64,000 nucleotides of DNA from Ganoderma boninense (GCA_002900995.3 CM035308.1:3870089-3934088), one strand, 5' to 3'. Counted from the stretch's first letter, positions 34,255-46,361 are shown. Made by a program: numbers and translations. The notes: generated by a model not told the origin, from the sequence alone.

Positions 34255-34989
34255 GAGTCGCAGCGGGGTCTGCGCTCTGGGCCTGCGCCGCGTTGTTTGG
34301 CCGCGGAGGCGGACGATGCGAGCAGGATGCAGCCAGAGAAACAAACAGCGACTCTGTCAGGTCTACGGATATGGTCTATGGATTGGATGGCAGGCCTGGT
34401 CTGCGGATTGGAAGGTCTGCGGATTGGAAGGTCTACGGATTGGATGGCAAGCCTATGCACTCTTCTCGGGTCTATGGATACTGAAGGTTATGGATTGCTC
34501 TCGAGCCCACCGTCAAGTGTCTACAGGTACAAGTCTACGGGTACAAAGCTATGGGTTCGAGTCGTCGCACGCACTTGTACATTACAGATACATTGTAATA
34601 TATCTCGACAACTCGCCCACACGTCTCGCATGAACTGGCACAAGAAGGTCTACGGTCCAAAGTACAGAGGACCGCGTCTCGCTCTTCACGACGTCTTCAC
34701 GACGCCTCCTGGCCATACTCGCTGGAAAGCCGCGCCTCATCGCTGCTCACTCGATGATACAGCAGGTAGAGGAGAGGTCTCCTCGTCAGCAGGCCTGTCT
34801 CAACACGCAATCTGCACGTGCTACGGCGTCCGACAGTGTCCTACATCTCGTTCGTGCCGATTTCATGACGCCGAACGCCGGGACTGTGGTCTGGAAAACG
34901 TCCGAAATCAGTCAGTACATGGCGTCCGGGTCCTTAACATTACCGCGAAAGCACGATGCATGTACGACCAAGTAAATAACGTACCATGA
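31738..34989 (+). CDS. Multi-span membrane protein, duplicated family, copy 1
   Basis: An uncharacterised basidiomycete integral membrane protein of about seven spans; receptor-like topology is possible but unproven. The N-terminus is extracellular-like with cysteines and sequons (MTWWCNVSSPILQNATLSAL, then CPNPDISGVGVRSAFYIQS). Spans include AALLTGALVIAAM-like sequence after SRRDSVPTTW, NFATLSCISSLAVAPTLSIW, FALLIQVVLQWAWGVVLFV, YVWVLWLLFSLGITLAMTVV and FVFWYNVLCVILWLVYII. The cytosolic tail is Arg/Ser-rich (SRSQDPRPQSRSRSHGPRG). Exons: 31738-31906, 32093-32234, 32828-33510, 33572-33639, 33691 onward. Intron 2 (32235-32827) is unusually long. Relative to copy 2 one T is missing at about 34241-34243. 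Copy 2 stops right after TFGRG, but this frame runs on to 34989 through a minisatellite, adding about 245 unrelated residues. That extension is probably not a functional tail. Confidence 0.78.
32505..32545. repeat. Inverted repeats inside long intron 2 of copy 1
   Basis: CAAGTCAA at 32505-32512 and TTGACTTG at 32520-32527 can pair around GTTCAAG. AGTTCAAGT (32512-32520) is also complementary to ACTTGAACT (32537-32545). These lie in the part of intron 2 that copy 2 lacks, so they may mark an inserted piece. Confidence 0.45.
34365..34470 (+). repeat. Minisatellite downstream of copy 1
   Basis: Five or six imperfect units of the form GGTCTACGGATTGGA, alternating with GGTCTGCGGATTGGAA and GGTCTATGGATTGGAT, in direct tandem. 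It lies just beyond the end of the duplicated block and is read through by the extended frame of copy 1. Confidence 0.65.
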
Positions 34990-35264
34990 ATGCTGCTTAT
35001 CGCATCTCCAATGCCCGACCGACCACGACTGCCTCAGAGACCATCGCCTTTGATGTGTGTGCCATAGAATGTGTTTCCCTGCCGGAGACCGCATTTGCGC
35101 TGCCGGGGCGTCCCGCTGTATGTGCCCGAACGAGCTCGGAGACGTCAAAAATGCGAATGGGCGTATGAAGTGAAAAGAAGCGTGCTCACTGGGTCCCAGG
35201 GATCGCTGCGATGTCGACGCTTCACCAGACAGCGTCGCTAGGGGAAACCGTGGTTTGGTAGTTC

Positions 35265-35765
35265 TTGTGAACGTGCTGCTGTTGCTGGGGAAAGAATTGC
35301 TAGCGCAGTCAGAGACAGTAGCAACAGTCGAAGGGGTGCAATCCTTACGTTCTGTTTGGCATCGCGAAAACACGATGTTGACGACGGCCTGCTCCACCGC
35401 TGATACAGCAGTGCCAACGACGTGTTGAAACCTCAATACCACATGGCCGGATGGCGTCTGCCTGTGGCCGGGCGCCCCGCCATTGCGGCGAAGTATACAC
35501 TGTCGTCTTAAAGTGATCGGGCCGGAACTGGGAGTCAGCACAGCAGGGACAGCGGAAAGAGCGAGAGAGCTCCAGACACAAGACAAGGCAAGGAGTCATA
35601 AAAATAAACACAGAACCGTCCTCGACCACGACGCGAACTCAGACCACGGAGAACCATGGTGCTGGCTATGCTGGCGGTTGGGTCGAGCGCCGAGTTGTTG
35701 CTGTTGCTGGGGAAACAATATCCCAGACAGTCAGTCAGACAGCAACAACGGCGAAACGGAGGAAC
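35265..35765 (+). repeat. Pair of short direct repeats
   Basis: About 80 bp around 35265-35345 and again around 35688-35765 share GCTGTTGCTGGGGAAA, followed a few bases later by a CAGTCAG element and then a CAGCAAC/TAGCAAC stretch before GGCGAAA/GTCGAAG. They are imperfect direct copies about 420 bp apart. Confidence 0.5.
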
Positions 35766-37445
35766 CGAGCTCTCCAGCCGGTACGGTATGAAAATACTCC
35801 GCACAGGAGAGCCTACACCGCCGATGATGTCAGAATGTTGTTTAACGCTCTGACACCGTCGTCGGGCGGTCTGTCGTGAATCAACCACCCGCCATGCCCG
35901 TCCAAAACACATGCAGTGTGGAGGGAAGCTTGGCACATTCAAAGCGAAATGCACCGTTGGCGAGCAGCCGGAGTTCAGAAAAGATAGGAAAGATCAATGG
36001 TACTCACTTGAAGTGGGGTGGGGCGCCGCTAGATGGAGACCGAGGGCATCCCATCGTAGTCGCTTGCATTATGCCGTCTCCTCACCCGGCCAGTTTTCGT
36101 GAACGCAACCGCGCCACGAGCTACGACATAGTGCACAATTTTCAGTAACAGGGACATTCGAGCAGACGATAAGCTGTGCTCACCTTCAAACCTGTGCCGC
36201 ACACCTTTGGCTCGCCATCAAGGAAAGCCGCCGTCGCTCCCCCGAGGACGAGGACGAGCCCCTTCGGAGGGAGAAGCGAAGATGGTGAGGGCTGTTGCAA
36301 TTGTTCACGAGTGGAGCACGGGCTTGGGAGCGACCAGTGTTGGGTCGAAGAGGACTGCGCCGTGCAACCGCCGGGGTCGGTGAATTGAGGAAGCGGGGGA
36401 AAGGGGGGGCTCCTCACGCCGGACAGCGCTTTGTTGCTTATATCGTGTTACGAGGGTAATCCCAGCGGAAAATATACTCCGCCGGACGCACATGCATCAC
36501 GACGAGAGGATTGTCTGGAGGGCTAATGTCAGCGCGAAACTGGCGAGCTGCCGTACAAACACGAGTGGTGATCGCGTACCTGGGTCTTCGGGCGAATGTT
36601 CCAGCGCCACCCTCGGCCAGGAGGTTACCATGACGCAAACCACTACAGTGGCTTGGCACAGTGGGAGTGGGCAGTCTGCGGCAACGATGCGAGTCAGACG
36701 CACTGCTGGAATAATTGAGGTACATGCTACGTTCGCAACCCCCCAAACCTCCGCTATTCCAGTCTGCTTCTCTACGTCTCAAACACCCAGGCGACATGCT
36801 CGATCGACGACCGGGATTGCTCCGTGGCCCGACGGCGAAGGCCGAGAGAATCTCCATGTCAGTGAGGTCGAGCATGGTCCGACCAATGGAAATATCAGGC
36901 GACGGCTGGCGACGGTATGCGCGGCCGACGTCTCGAGTCCAGACCTACACAAGGGCAAAACTCTTGTGAACACACGGCAGGGAAAAATAGAATACGGAAA
37001 AAAGAGCGGAACGGTCGGCGGTATTTGTGGAAGTGAGAACACAAGCGGCCCGCACAAGCAAGCACGGCATTGTTGAATGCGTCCCGCCGCGGCCACGCAA
37101 GCAACCAATATCACGACAAATAAAGTGAGGCCATCAGGAGTGGCTCCGTGCGGGACGTTCCACCGTGCCAGATCCACAGAGGAAGCAATGTCTGGGCATG
37201 CACACCCCCTTCCCCACACCGCGGTCCGAGAGCACTTCGCGCACTGAACTTGCCATGGCTTCTACTCACGGGGCCACCAATGAGTGCCCCCTCGCTTGCC
37301 ATAAGCAGACGTGTGGCCGCACAGCACACTCCTGCATGAGAGATGATAGGCGAGGACTCACAGTTTAGCCCCAGTCTTCCTACGACGGCCGCAGCCGCAC
37401 CCGATCGCCGTCACGGTCTGGAACAAATTACAGATCTCAAAAATG

Positions 37446-38728
37446 CCCATCTCCGATCTCCGATGCTGCCATCTGAGCGACGAGATCCACAGGTCGCTTA
37501 CTGGGACGCACCGCCAAAGTCAAATCGAGCCGAGTGTTCCGTCCTCGAAACGTACGTGGGAGTGCCCTGCGCAGACCATGTCTGGGCGCACTCCCCACCC
37601 AGATGGAGTCTCTGGGTGAAACGCAGTGTGCCTGTACTCCAGTGGATTAGTTTCGACTGAGAGCAACCATCACGCTTGACTTGCCGGTCAGCGATCGAGG
37701 TGCAGACGACGTACATGGGTATTCACCGGAGAACACACTGGCAGTCCGCGCTGCCTGCGTACGCGCGCACTCTTCAGCGGTGCCGGACGCCAATTCCGAT
37801 CGCCAGATGAAATAGCAGTAAGCATTCCCTACACGGGAAAATGATTTTAGTCTGTGGTAGTAAGCGTGCATCGTCAAATCGAAGCCAGGCCCCAGACAGC
37901 CGCAAGCCGTGGCCGGCATGGAGACCGCTGCAGCTCAGCCCCTGGAAGGCACAACAGGTGGCAAGCCCAGACCCAACCTGCAGTCGTCCCAAGGTGGCTC
38001 CACGGGGGTGTCATCTTCGCCTTCTCCCTCTCAGCTGCAGCAGCAGCAGCAGCTTGACTCGGTCGCTGCTGAGCCAGCTGCATCAGGACGTCCATAGCTC
38101 ACATGAACAAATATAGATGAAAACGTCGAATCTGCGCACTAGAAACTGCCCATCCCCGATCTCCGATGCTGCCATCGGAGCAACGAGATCCACTGGCAAA
38201 GGTCGCTTACTGGGACGCACTGCCAAAGTCAAACTGAACCGAGTGTTCCGTCCTCGATAGGTACGTGAGTGTCGCATGCCACGCAGACCACGTCTGGGCC
38301 CACTCTCCGCGTGTGCCTGTATCCAGTTGATTAGCTTTGACCGGCAGCCATCAGGCTAGACGTGCACCTCAGCGAGGTACCGACAACGCACATGATTATT
38401 CGCCGGGTGATATGTTCCACACGCGCACTCTTCCGCGGTGCCGGAAGCAAATTCCGGCTGCCAGTGAGCATGCTCTACGCGGAGAAAAATGTTAATCTGT
38501 GAAAGTAAGCCTCCATCGCCGCTTCGAAGCCAGGCCCTGGACAGCTGCAAGCCGGGGCCCGCGTGGAGACCGATACAGCTCAACCCCTGGAAGGTGCATA
38601 ACGCAGCAAGCACAGACCCAATATCGAGTCATGCCGAAGTGGCTCTGCGGGGGGTGTCATCGTCGCTTCCCTCTCAGCGGAACTTGAAGATCGACTTGGT
38701 CGCTGCTGAGCTGACAGCGTCAGGATCT
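37446..38728 (+). repeat. Imperfect tandem duplication, two units of about 600-650 bp
   Basis: The units are 37446-38093 and 38149-38728. Matching landmarks occur in the same order: CGATCTCCGATGCTGCCATC, GGTCGCTTACTGGGACGCAC, CGAGTGTTCCGTCCTCGA, a GAAGCCAGGCCC...GACAGC...GCAAGCC block, CCCCTGGAAGG, and GTCGCTGCTGAGC near the end. The units differ by many substitutions and small indels, so the duplication is old. No coding potential is shared between them. Confidence 0.75.
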
Positions 38729-41700
38729 GCACACTACAAACAGGCCACTGTCAACCATCCTTTGCAACCCAGGCCTGTGCGCGGCCTCAGGCAGATTTTG
38801 GGGCACCCTCGCGGCTGCATGTCCGCACGCAGCCTCTGCAGCTTCACAGACGGGGACTCACTGTTGCTTGGACACCCATGGCGGGTGGTCCGGTTCACGC
38901 GTGCCGATGCGTGCACTCGAGGTGGGCCGATCCCTCCTGTTCGCGCTTCGCGCTTAGGATGTTCGCACATTAGAGCGGCGACCCGGGTGCGTGTTGCTCC
39001 ACAGGAACGGGCTGAGCCGTACGGGTGGCCGGCTATCCAAGACAGGGAACGTCGATACTAGAAGATTTGAGATGAGTGAGAACTCCAGCGGAGGGCCATT
39101 CGTGTCAGCGAGAGTGTGTCCAGCCTGTCCGAAACGGTATTTGTGATCTCGATCGCGCCGTCATGGCAAAGCGACACGGCCAGAGACTTACATCTGCTTG
39201 CGTTGGAGCAAGGACGTTGCCACCACGGCCCTGGATGGTTGTTGTTGATGATAAGCCGACCACATGCAGGCTGTGACGCAACACAGAGCAGACCAGTCCG
39301 ACCGGCTCCCCGGCGTCCGGTGCACAGAGACATTACAGACAACCAGCACTGCATCCGAATACGCTAGAAACGAGGAGAGTCCGCTTCCCTCTGAGCAGCA
39401 TCCGCACCAGTTGTCGAATTGTGCGATCCGCAGCGCAGGGTCCATCCAGTCGCATAAATGAGCCAAGAGACAGAGCCGACAGGGTCCAAGTGCGGTTCGG
39501 AGCGATTCAAGCAACCCAGACATGGAGTGCAAACTCACCACTGGCAGACGGCGTGCCCCGTTTTGCGTGTTCGCGATGAGGCGAGACGGCAGAAGACTGA
39601 GCCGGCTGCGCTCGGGCTGCCAGTGATTTTGGCGGCCGGTAGCAAAAGTGCGCCGAGTGAAACGCTGGTGTTGGTGCGGGCCTGCTGCCATCCAAGGCCA
39701 GACTGACAGTCAAAGCGCATTTACGAGGAGTGCTCGGCGAGGTTGGCGGCAGAACGAGACGGAGGCGGCCATGTGGGGGTGCGGAGGTCGTGGTCGAGTG
39801 CAGAGCGAGCGATCCGAGCTCGAGCGCCCAGAGGCTCCGAGTCGCTGGGCGCTGAGCACTTGCTCCGCGCATTCGACTTGGACTCCATTCGACCCGCATA
39901 CAAGCACTGTACATGCACCTACTATTGTGCTTTTTTCGGGGATACTGCATCGGTTTTAGTCGTGAAACAGAATGGGGGAGTCTATGATCCTATTTTTGAT
40001 ACTGAGACGAGTACCGTGCTACTAGTACGACTCAACTGGAAGACCCCTTGTCCCCATCCGAAAACTGGCAGACAAATATTTTCTGGGAAACACGTCTGTC
40101 GAGAGCCGACATCGTGTCCCTGAATGCACCATGGTGGCCGGCGTGCATGCAGTTGCGTGCAGCCTTCAGTTACATGGGGCTTCGGATATCTGGATTCAGC
40201 TCGGACGGGCAGCTTAGTCGTGACCGCGCGCATTGTCTCTGGCACGTAGAGGCAAAAAAATTGTATATTGACGTCTACTAACTGTGGATTAAACGGTCGT
40301 GCGTGGGGGTACGTAGGGGAGGTCGCGGTAGGCCTGTCCCTCCGAGTCTGCCACGGTCGGGTTTCGGAGTGCGGGTCAATGTTCCGCCAACACATGGACG
40401 GGCCACGGCGCCCTCGCCCCACGTATCCCACAATCCAGTATACGTACGCCCTCTTGATGCTGTCCGCAGCCGCTATTTGCGACGGCGACCGGTTGTTTCC
40501 CAGCTAGCGGTACTCGCTGTCCGTGGTGGGGTGGTTCGCACACACAGCTCCGAGCATACGGGACGTGTCGCACCTTGTCCATTTGATATATGCGCCTGAA
40601 GACCGTCGGGGCGTACTGCATGTTCGTCAGCTCGAGCGCAACGGTGCATGTATTGGATGGTTCTGTTGTGTGAAGTGCATCTGGCTACGAATTGAGCGGC
40701 CGGCTGGAAGATCAGCGGTAAAATGAGCGCAGCGTACCTTTGCTGTGATTCGCGCGGAGCCGGTTGAAAAAGAACATGAGCGAATTAGGCGGGGAATCGG
40801 AGCATAGTCCTGCCTACCGTAGATCCGGCAGCGTGAGTCAGCGAAGGTGCGGCGACCGCAGAGCTCAGTCGTGTGTCATACGCGTGACCAGTCTTTCTCA
40901 ACCTCTGCGAGATGTGCAAGCAGACCGGTACTGCCGAAGGAGAAATGGTCAGCCAAGCAACCGCACATAGCTTGTGGCAAAGAACGCGTTTGGGTCCGGC
41001 CCGAACTGGTTTCCGGAGCGATGCAAAGAGAGCGAGGTAACGACGCAGCACGACGGCACGGTCCTGGATGGTTGTTGTTTATGAGCTGCCGGTCGCCGCA
41101 GAGCCTGGCCGCGAATATTCAGCCGGAGTGTGCGAGTGCCCGCAGACGAGCCGCGAGCGGAAGAGTGCACGGAGCGGGGTTTCGGGTTGTGCGCGTAGGC
41201 CGGCTGTCACCGTAACCACCTGCGTGTCAGCGACGCATCAATACACGGCAGAGGCGAATTTCCAGGCACTTGCCTGATCGTCTGCAGGCTGAATTGTGCG
41301 GCAGGCACAGAGCCGTATGCGCCTGTACCAGGTCGGGGGTCAACAGATGCGGCGAGCGACGGGTGTGCGGTGGGGACAGCCTGGATGGGGGCCAGTGCAC
41401 AGGGATGGAAACGCGTGGGGCAGGAGTGCATGAGCCGCAACCTCTCGCTACGGCTGGTTGGTCCGTGCGTGAGCAAATAGCGGGAAAAGAGTAGATAAAT
41501 ACCCCAGAGTCTGCACCAAACTGTGCCCAGCCAGTGCCCGTTCGCATCCCCAGACGCTCCTCAAAAGGCTTCGTGGCTCCCTGAGCTGTCTGTTTCCGTC
41601 GAGGATGCAATGGCTGGGCGTGGATTGGTGAGGACGAGGGTGTGGTGCGGGGGCAGTCGCGGACCAGTGCCACGCATTGTGGGCAGGACCGGGCGGTACG

Positions 41701-42340
41701 TGTGCGTGCGACGTGAAGCCCGCGAACCGTCCAAGGACGCAACTGTCAGATGGCGGGGACGTCGGGGTGTTGGACGGGGCGCACTCGGATTGCCTGGCGA
41801 AGATGGTCGTCTCGAAGGGCTTCCGGTGGCTGCACCGTCAAGTAAGGTTTATACGGCTGGTGCGGTTCGCTGAACAGAGGGGCCGTACTTACCTGTTGGG
41901 TATCAGAGCGCGGATCCTGCCAGTGCGACGTAGAACTAGGGCGCATACCGTTGTTGGATTGTCGGACGTCGATGCAGCCTGGCTTGTCGATGAGCAATAG
42001 CGTCGGCAATGGAATCGGGGGCAGGCGGACCACGAGCGAGCAGTAGCGGTGAGCGCAGAGGGAGTCGGAGACAAGGAACTGAGCACGGCTCTGTGGCTCC
42101 GTCCGCTGCACGGGGGCAAGACGCGAGGGCGACGACCGGCTGCAGCTGCATATTGGGACAAGACGCGTCGAGCTGGCGTGAAGGAGTCGGTGATGGGGTG
42201 GAGAGCCGTCGTCTGAGCATCTTGTGCAGGTGGTCAGTGGCCTCGCGGCGGAAAAGGCACGCAGGCCGGTCGATGGCTGCCCGAGCAGGCGCCCACGGAA
42301 CGTCACTGCCACCGCGCGGCCCGGGATGGGACACGGACTG

Positions 42341-44846
42341 GCGAGGCTGGTTAGGCTGTCCTTATCGGCGTATCGCTGCCAATTCGCTGCACCCGTCGTG
42401 TCAAGACATTGCTCGGATCTCGCTCGCGTGGCATCCGTGTAGCGGATGACGTGGGGAACTCACCGCCGCCCCCTCCCTCGCCCCACCAGGCGCAGATGGG
42501 TCTGATTGAACTCTGACGACCTGCCACCGCACGCGGAGATGCAGCAGCGCATATACCCGCGACCTTCCTGCCATGTTGCGGTCTCCCCTCCACGCTCTGC
42601 CTCCTCGCTCCTGCGTCCTCTCATGCAATAACCCCTCGCACGCTCAATAAGCCAGTCCATGACTTGGTGGTGCAACGTCTCCTCTCCCATCCTCCAGAAT
42701 GCCACCCTCAGTGCCCTCCAGTGTTCTCAAGATCAAGTTAATGGGTCTTGCATCGCGCTATGTCCGAATCCCGATATCTCGGGCGTCGGTGTGCGCTCCG
42801 CATTCTACATCCAGAGCTTCATGAACAGTAAGTTATGTTCCATTTTCATCTGTGGTGGTTTTGAACGCGAGACCCGACCGTGCTTGTACCAAGATCCTGC
42901 GGTGAATAGGACTGTCGGCTGCTGACTTGGAGAGAGGAAACGTCCGTGGGGTGGTGTTTCACGAGCCGTCATGCCAGTCGCAGTGCTGACAATTCCGTCT
43001 CCCCCATTTACAGCCCTGTTGGTCATTTTCTCGCGGAGAGATTCGGTTCCGACGACATGGGCAGCAACGCTGCTCACCGGTGCGCTCGTCATCGCTGCGA
43101 TGGTCCAGAAGAAAACCCAGAGCATCACTCTCCACCATGCCATTCTCACACTCAAGTGCGTCCTTCCGTAAAATGTTTCGTTCACATTCGCTATCGGACG
43201 CCTCGTGAGACCACGCTATGTTGTCGAATGTGGACGCTTGCCAGAGTGCCACCGCGTGGTATCGGTGTCGTGTCACACGGCGCGATAGCCCCTGCATTGT
43301 ATCTCCTCGAGTGATCTCTACAAATCGCCTTGGAACGCATCTTATCTCTCATATCGTTGTGCCAAATGCCACAATCACCGTTCTACAGCTGACTCTACCT
43401 ACCACGACAGCTTTGCGACGCTCTCCTGCATCAGCTCGCTCGCCGTCGCACCCACGCTCTCCATCTGGCGGCTCACACCGCAACAATACTACGCCAAGCG
43501 GCTCGCACACGACATGCTCGACGCGGGAGACGAGTCCGACCACAAGCACCGTATGGTCACCGACGCCGTCGAGCAGATCACGACCGGACGGCACAAGCGC
43601 AAGGTCGAGCGTGCGCAGAACCGGCAGCGCCTCTTCCTCGCCTTCGCGCTGCTCATCCAGGTCGTCCTCCAGTGGGCGTGGGGCGTCGTCCTCTTCGTTT
43701 CCCCCGTGTACTCGCAGGCGAACTGCTCTGGGGATACGGCCCTCATCTTCTTCCTGTACCGATTTACCGCGCAGGAGATCAACGACGGGTACATGTACGT
43801 CTGGGTGCTGTGGCTGCTCTTCTCGCTCGGGATCACACTGGCCATGACGGTCGTGCTCGCGGTCACGAGCCCTGCTCGTGCGCGTGCACTCACGCAGCAC
43901 TCCTCCCCTGCCTCGACGATGGGCAGCCGCTCGGTTACGATGTCGACGTCGAGCGCATCCACACCGCGGCCTGTGCATCGCCAGGTGTATGAATCCTTGA
44001 TCTCTGCAGTTCCCCCATTAAAGGACAAGTCTCGCCAATTTGTCTTCTGGTACAATGTCCTTTGCGTCATCCTGTGGTTAGTCTACATCATAGGTAAGTC
44101 TGCCCATTATCCCGCACACGCCCCAAGTGAGAGTCTGCCTAACTCCGCGTCCAGCGTCCGAGATCCAGATCCAGGCAAACTGTCTCTTTACTGGCGAGAA
44201 CAGCATCGCGAGCTTCGGCCAGGTGTGTCCCTCCTCTCGTCTCCACCCCCAGCACCCGCTTACATTCTCGCAGATCACCGCGCTCCTCCTCTCGCTTGCG
44301 CCCCTCTGGAGCCTCTCCATCGCTCTGTACCGCTGGCCTCAGACACGACGCAGGCTCGAACGGCGCCGCCGCCACCGCACTGCGCTCTCCAACTCGCTCG
44401 TCCTCACGCACAGCCAGACCTCAGCCGGCTCTGTAACCCACCTCATCATCCCCAATCCCGACTTCTCCGCTGCCGCCGATGGTGACGCAGACCCTGATGC
44501 CGAGTACGGGAAGGGTGCGGGGAAGGACGAGGCGACGGTCGAGCACATCGAGACAATGCGGACGACGGCGCTCCCCGCCGGCGAGCGTGCGCGCCCTACA
44601 CGTGCGTTGCAGTCCGCCATGCGAGGGGGACGCGCGCGGTCCCGTTCGCAGGACCCGCGGCCGCAGTCGCGCTCGCGTTCGCACGGGCCGCGGGGGGAGT
44701 TGCGAGGACCGGGCGCAGGAGCGAGGGCGCGCGCATCCCACGTACATGGCCCGACGGGCTCGTTTCTCGACGCGGTATCCGTGCCGACGAGCACGACAGA
44801 GGAGTGGAACGAGCTTGCGACGTTCGGGCGGGGTTCGTGATGCATG
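42341..44846 (+). repeat. Segmental duplication, right copy
   Basis: Same-strand match to 31416-34254. The upstream 300 bases, exon 1, intron 1 (186 nt) and exon 2 are essentially identical to the left copy. Intron 2 is short here (43156-43410). Confidence 0.85.
42659..44840 (+). CDS. Multi-span membrane protein, duplicated family, copy 2
   Basis: Near-identical paralogue of copy 1 with the same N-terminus (MTWWCNVSSPILQNATLSAL), the same spans and the same Arg/Ser-rich cytosolic tail. Exons: 42659-42827, 43014-43155, 43411 to about 44093, then two short-intron junctions (II/ASEIQIQANC and SIASFGQ/ITALLLSLAP). Protein differences from copy 1 are few: KVERAQ for KVARAQ, NCSGDTAL for NCSRGTAL, and a two-residue-longer acidic stretch in the tail. 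It stops cleanly at TGA 44838-44840 after WNELATFGRGS, so this copy shows the likely original C-terminus. Function unknown. Membrane topology, with an extracellular cysteine-containing N-terminus and a long basic tail, would suit a sensor or receptor, but that is inference. Confidence 0.85.
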
Positions 44847-45179
44847 ATGCCCTGCGGGTTGGAGTGCGTTCTCTGCGCCGAGGCTTGCCTCGCCGACTTT
44901 GTTTGCTTTGCACCTGTCTGCCAGCGCGTCGCGTTCTTGTGTAAATATATATTGCAGCTCTACAGTTGATGATCTGGATTCGGGTTTTTATGTGTATCTG
45001 ATATTGATAGTATATACTGTGTTGTAGAGATTATGGATACCTACCGGTCCCTGTATTAATTCATACCCTGATTCTGTACCAAGGTGGCCGTTCAGTGTGC
45101 CCCAGTGCCCTGCGATCATCTGTTTCGCTACTCCCATACTGATACCTCTCCACATGCACGATTTGTTCACATGGATGTG
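44841..45179. other. Short intergenic region
   Basis: This is the 3' flank of copy 2. It is AT-richer than its surroundings (TATATATT around 44946) and probably includes the 3' UTR. Nothing else was recognised. Confidence 0.4.
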
Positions 45180-46361
45180 TACAACACTAGGCGGCCTCAC
45201 CCTCCTCTTGACCCTCCATCATCCAAGTATACCTGCAACTCTCTACGAACGTGACGCCGCCCTCGACGCACGCGCCAGCCTCGGTGGCTCGCTCGACCTC
45301 GGATGGAAGAGCGGCCAGCGCGCTCTGCGCGAGAACGGTCTCCAAGACAAGTTCGACAGCAGCTCTCGTCCCGAAGAGGATCTGCGACAGCGCAGGTAAG
45401 GTCCACCTCCACCTCGGCGGGGAGGGGAAAGCCGGTCGCACTGGCCCTCCCCAGCGCAAGGAGGATATCGGTCCCGAGATCGACCGCACCGTCCTCCTCG
45501 GCGCTGTCCCCGCCGACCTCGTATAGTGGGGCCACACCATTTCCTCCGTTCGTGCTCTCGGGAATAGCCAGCACGAGCTCACGTTCGCCAATGGCACCAC
45601 GATCACCTGCGACCTCCTCATCGGCGCCGACGGCGCGCACACGCGTCAGCCCCTCCTCTCCCCCGCGACCCCGCAGTTCCTTCGGGTGAACGGCGCCCGG
45701 CCGAGACCTCGCTCGCGCATGAGACGACGAGACTACCCTAGCTTGCGGAGACGATCGCGAATATCGGCAAGGGCGGGATGATGGCGCTCGCGGACTCGCG
45801 CATGCTCGGCGCGCAGGTCCAAGGTGACGGTCGCATCCGCACGTACGCCTGACTCCGCACACCCGAGTCCAGGACGATCCCAGCTGAGCGCTGGCCCCGC
45901 AGCCGCCAAGGCCGCTCTTAAAGGACGAGTTCGCCGTGAGGGCGGGTTGGCTGCTCAACCTCATCTACTACTGCGACGAGAGCGCTATGCACCCCGCCCC
46001 CGCGCGCGCTGTGGTCCCTCCCCATGGAGCACAAGTGGGAGCATGTTCCGGGAGTCACGCTCATTGGCGATGCGGCGCACCTGATGAGCCCGTTCGCTGG
46101 GGCCGGGGCGAACTTCGCGCTTCTCGACGGGTTCGAGCTCGGTCTTGCGCTCGCAGGCCTGAAGAACAAGGGGACGCTGGGTGCAGCGGAGGCGGTCTCA
46201 GGGCGGTGAAGATGTTCGAAGAGAACATGCGCGCGATGACGGATCGCGTGGCAGCGAAGGTGAACAAGAACCTGGAGATATTCGCTGGCCGCGGCACGCC
46301 GCAGGCCACGACCAAGCGTTTTGGTGAGTTAGCGGCTGGCGGCGTCGAGCGGGAGGGATGA
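45180..46361 (+). pseudogene. Decayed FAD-dependent monooxygenase (PHBH/TetX-like)
   Basis: Pieces of a class A flavoprotein monooxygenase lie in order but in different frames and with stops. GGLTLLLTLHHPSIPATLYE is the first strand after the dinucleotide fold, and the GxGxxG itself is missing. SGQRALRENGLQDKF follows, then GPEIDRTVLLGAV. A TAG at 45524-45526 falls where WGHTISSV continues. Next are LTFANGTTITCDLLIGADGA (the conserved DG motif), IANIGKGGMMALADSRML, GDGRIRTYA then a stop, and finally [20 protein letters not shown] (the GD FAD-ribityl motif). A C-terminal helix with [16 protein letters not shown] is in yet another frame. The 5' end is truncated and several frameshifts separate the blocks, so it is non-functional. 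Intact relatives hydroxylate small aromatic or other xenobiotic substrates using NAD(P)H. Confidence 0.82.

Larger units (their letters stand above)
34990..42340. other. Gene-poor, repeat-bearing interval of about 7 kb
   Basis: Many short open frames occur on both strands but none is longer than about 225 codons. None shows a recognisable domain, a convincing splice series or a fungal-style CT-rich leader. No reverse transcriptase, integrase or transposase motif was recognised. Internal repeats are present: 35265-35345 versus 35688-35765, 37446-38093 versus 38149-38728, and shorter matches around 39225 and 41060. It is most likely decayed duplicated or mobile DNA. Confidence 0.5.

Noticed and set aside
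34540..34570. GGTTCGAGTC resembling a tRNA T-arm downstream of the minisatellite
   Set aside because: Upstream sequence does not fold into D and anticodon arms of tRNA size, and no matching acceptor stem was found.
38034..38055. CAG repeat as a possible polyglutamine-coding tract
   Set aside because: Only five or six triplets, and it lies in a region without a supported reading frame.
34990..42340. Possible LTR retrotransposon
   Set aside because: Repeats are present, but no terminal TG...CA repeats with target-site duplication, and no reverse transcriptase, RNase H, integrase or gag-like motif could be read in any frame.
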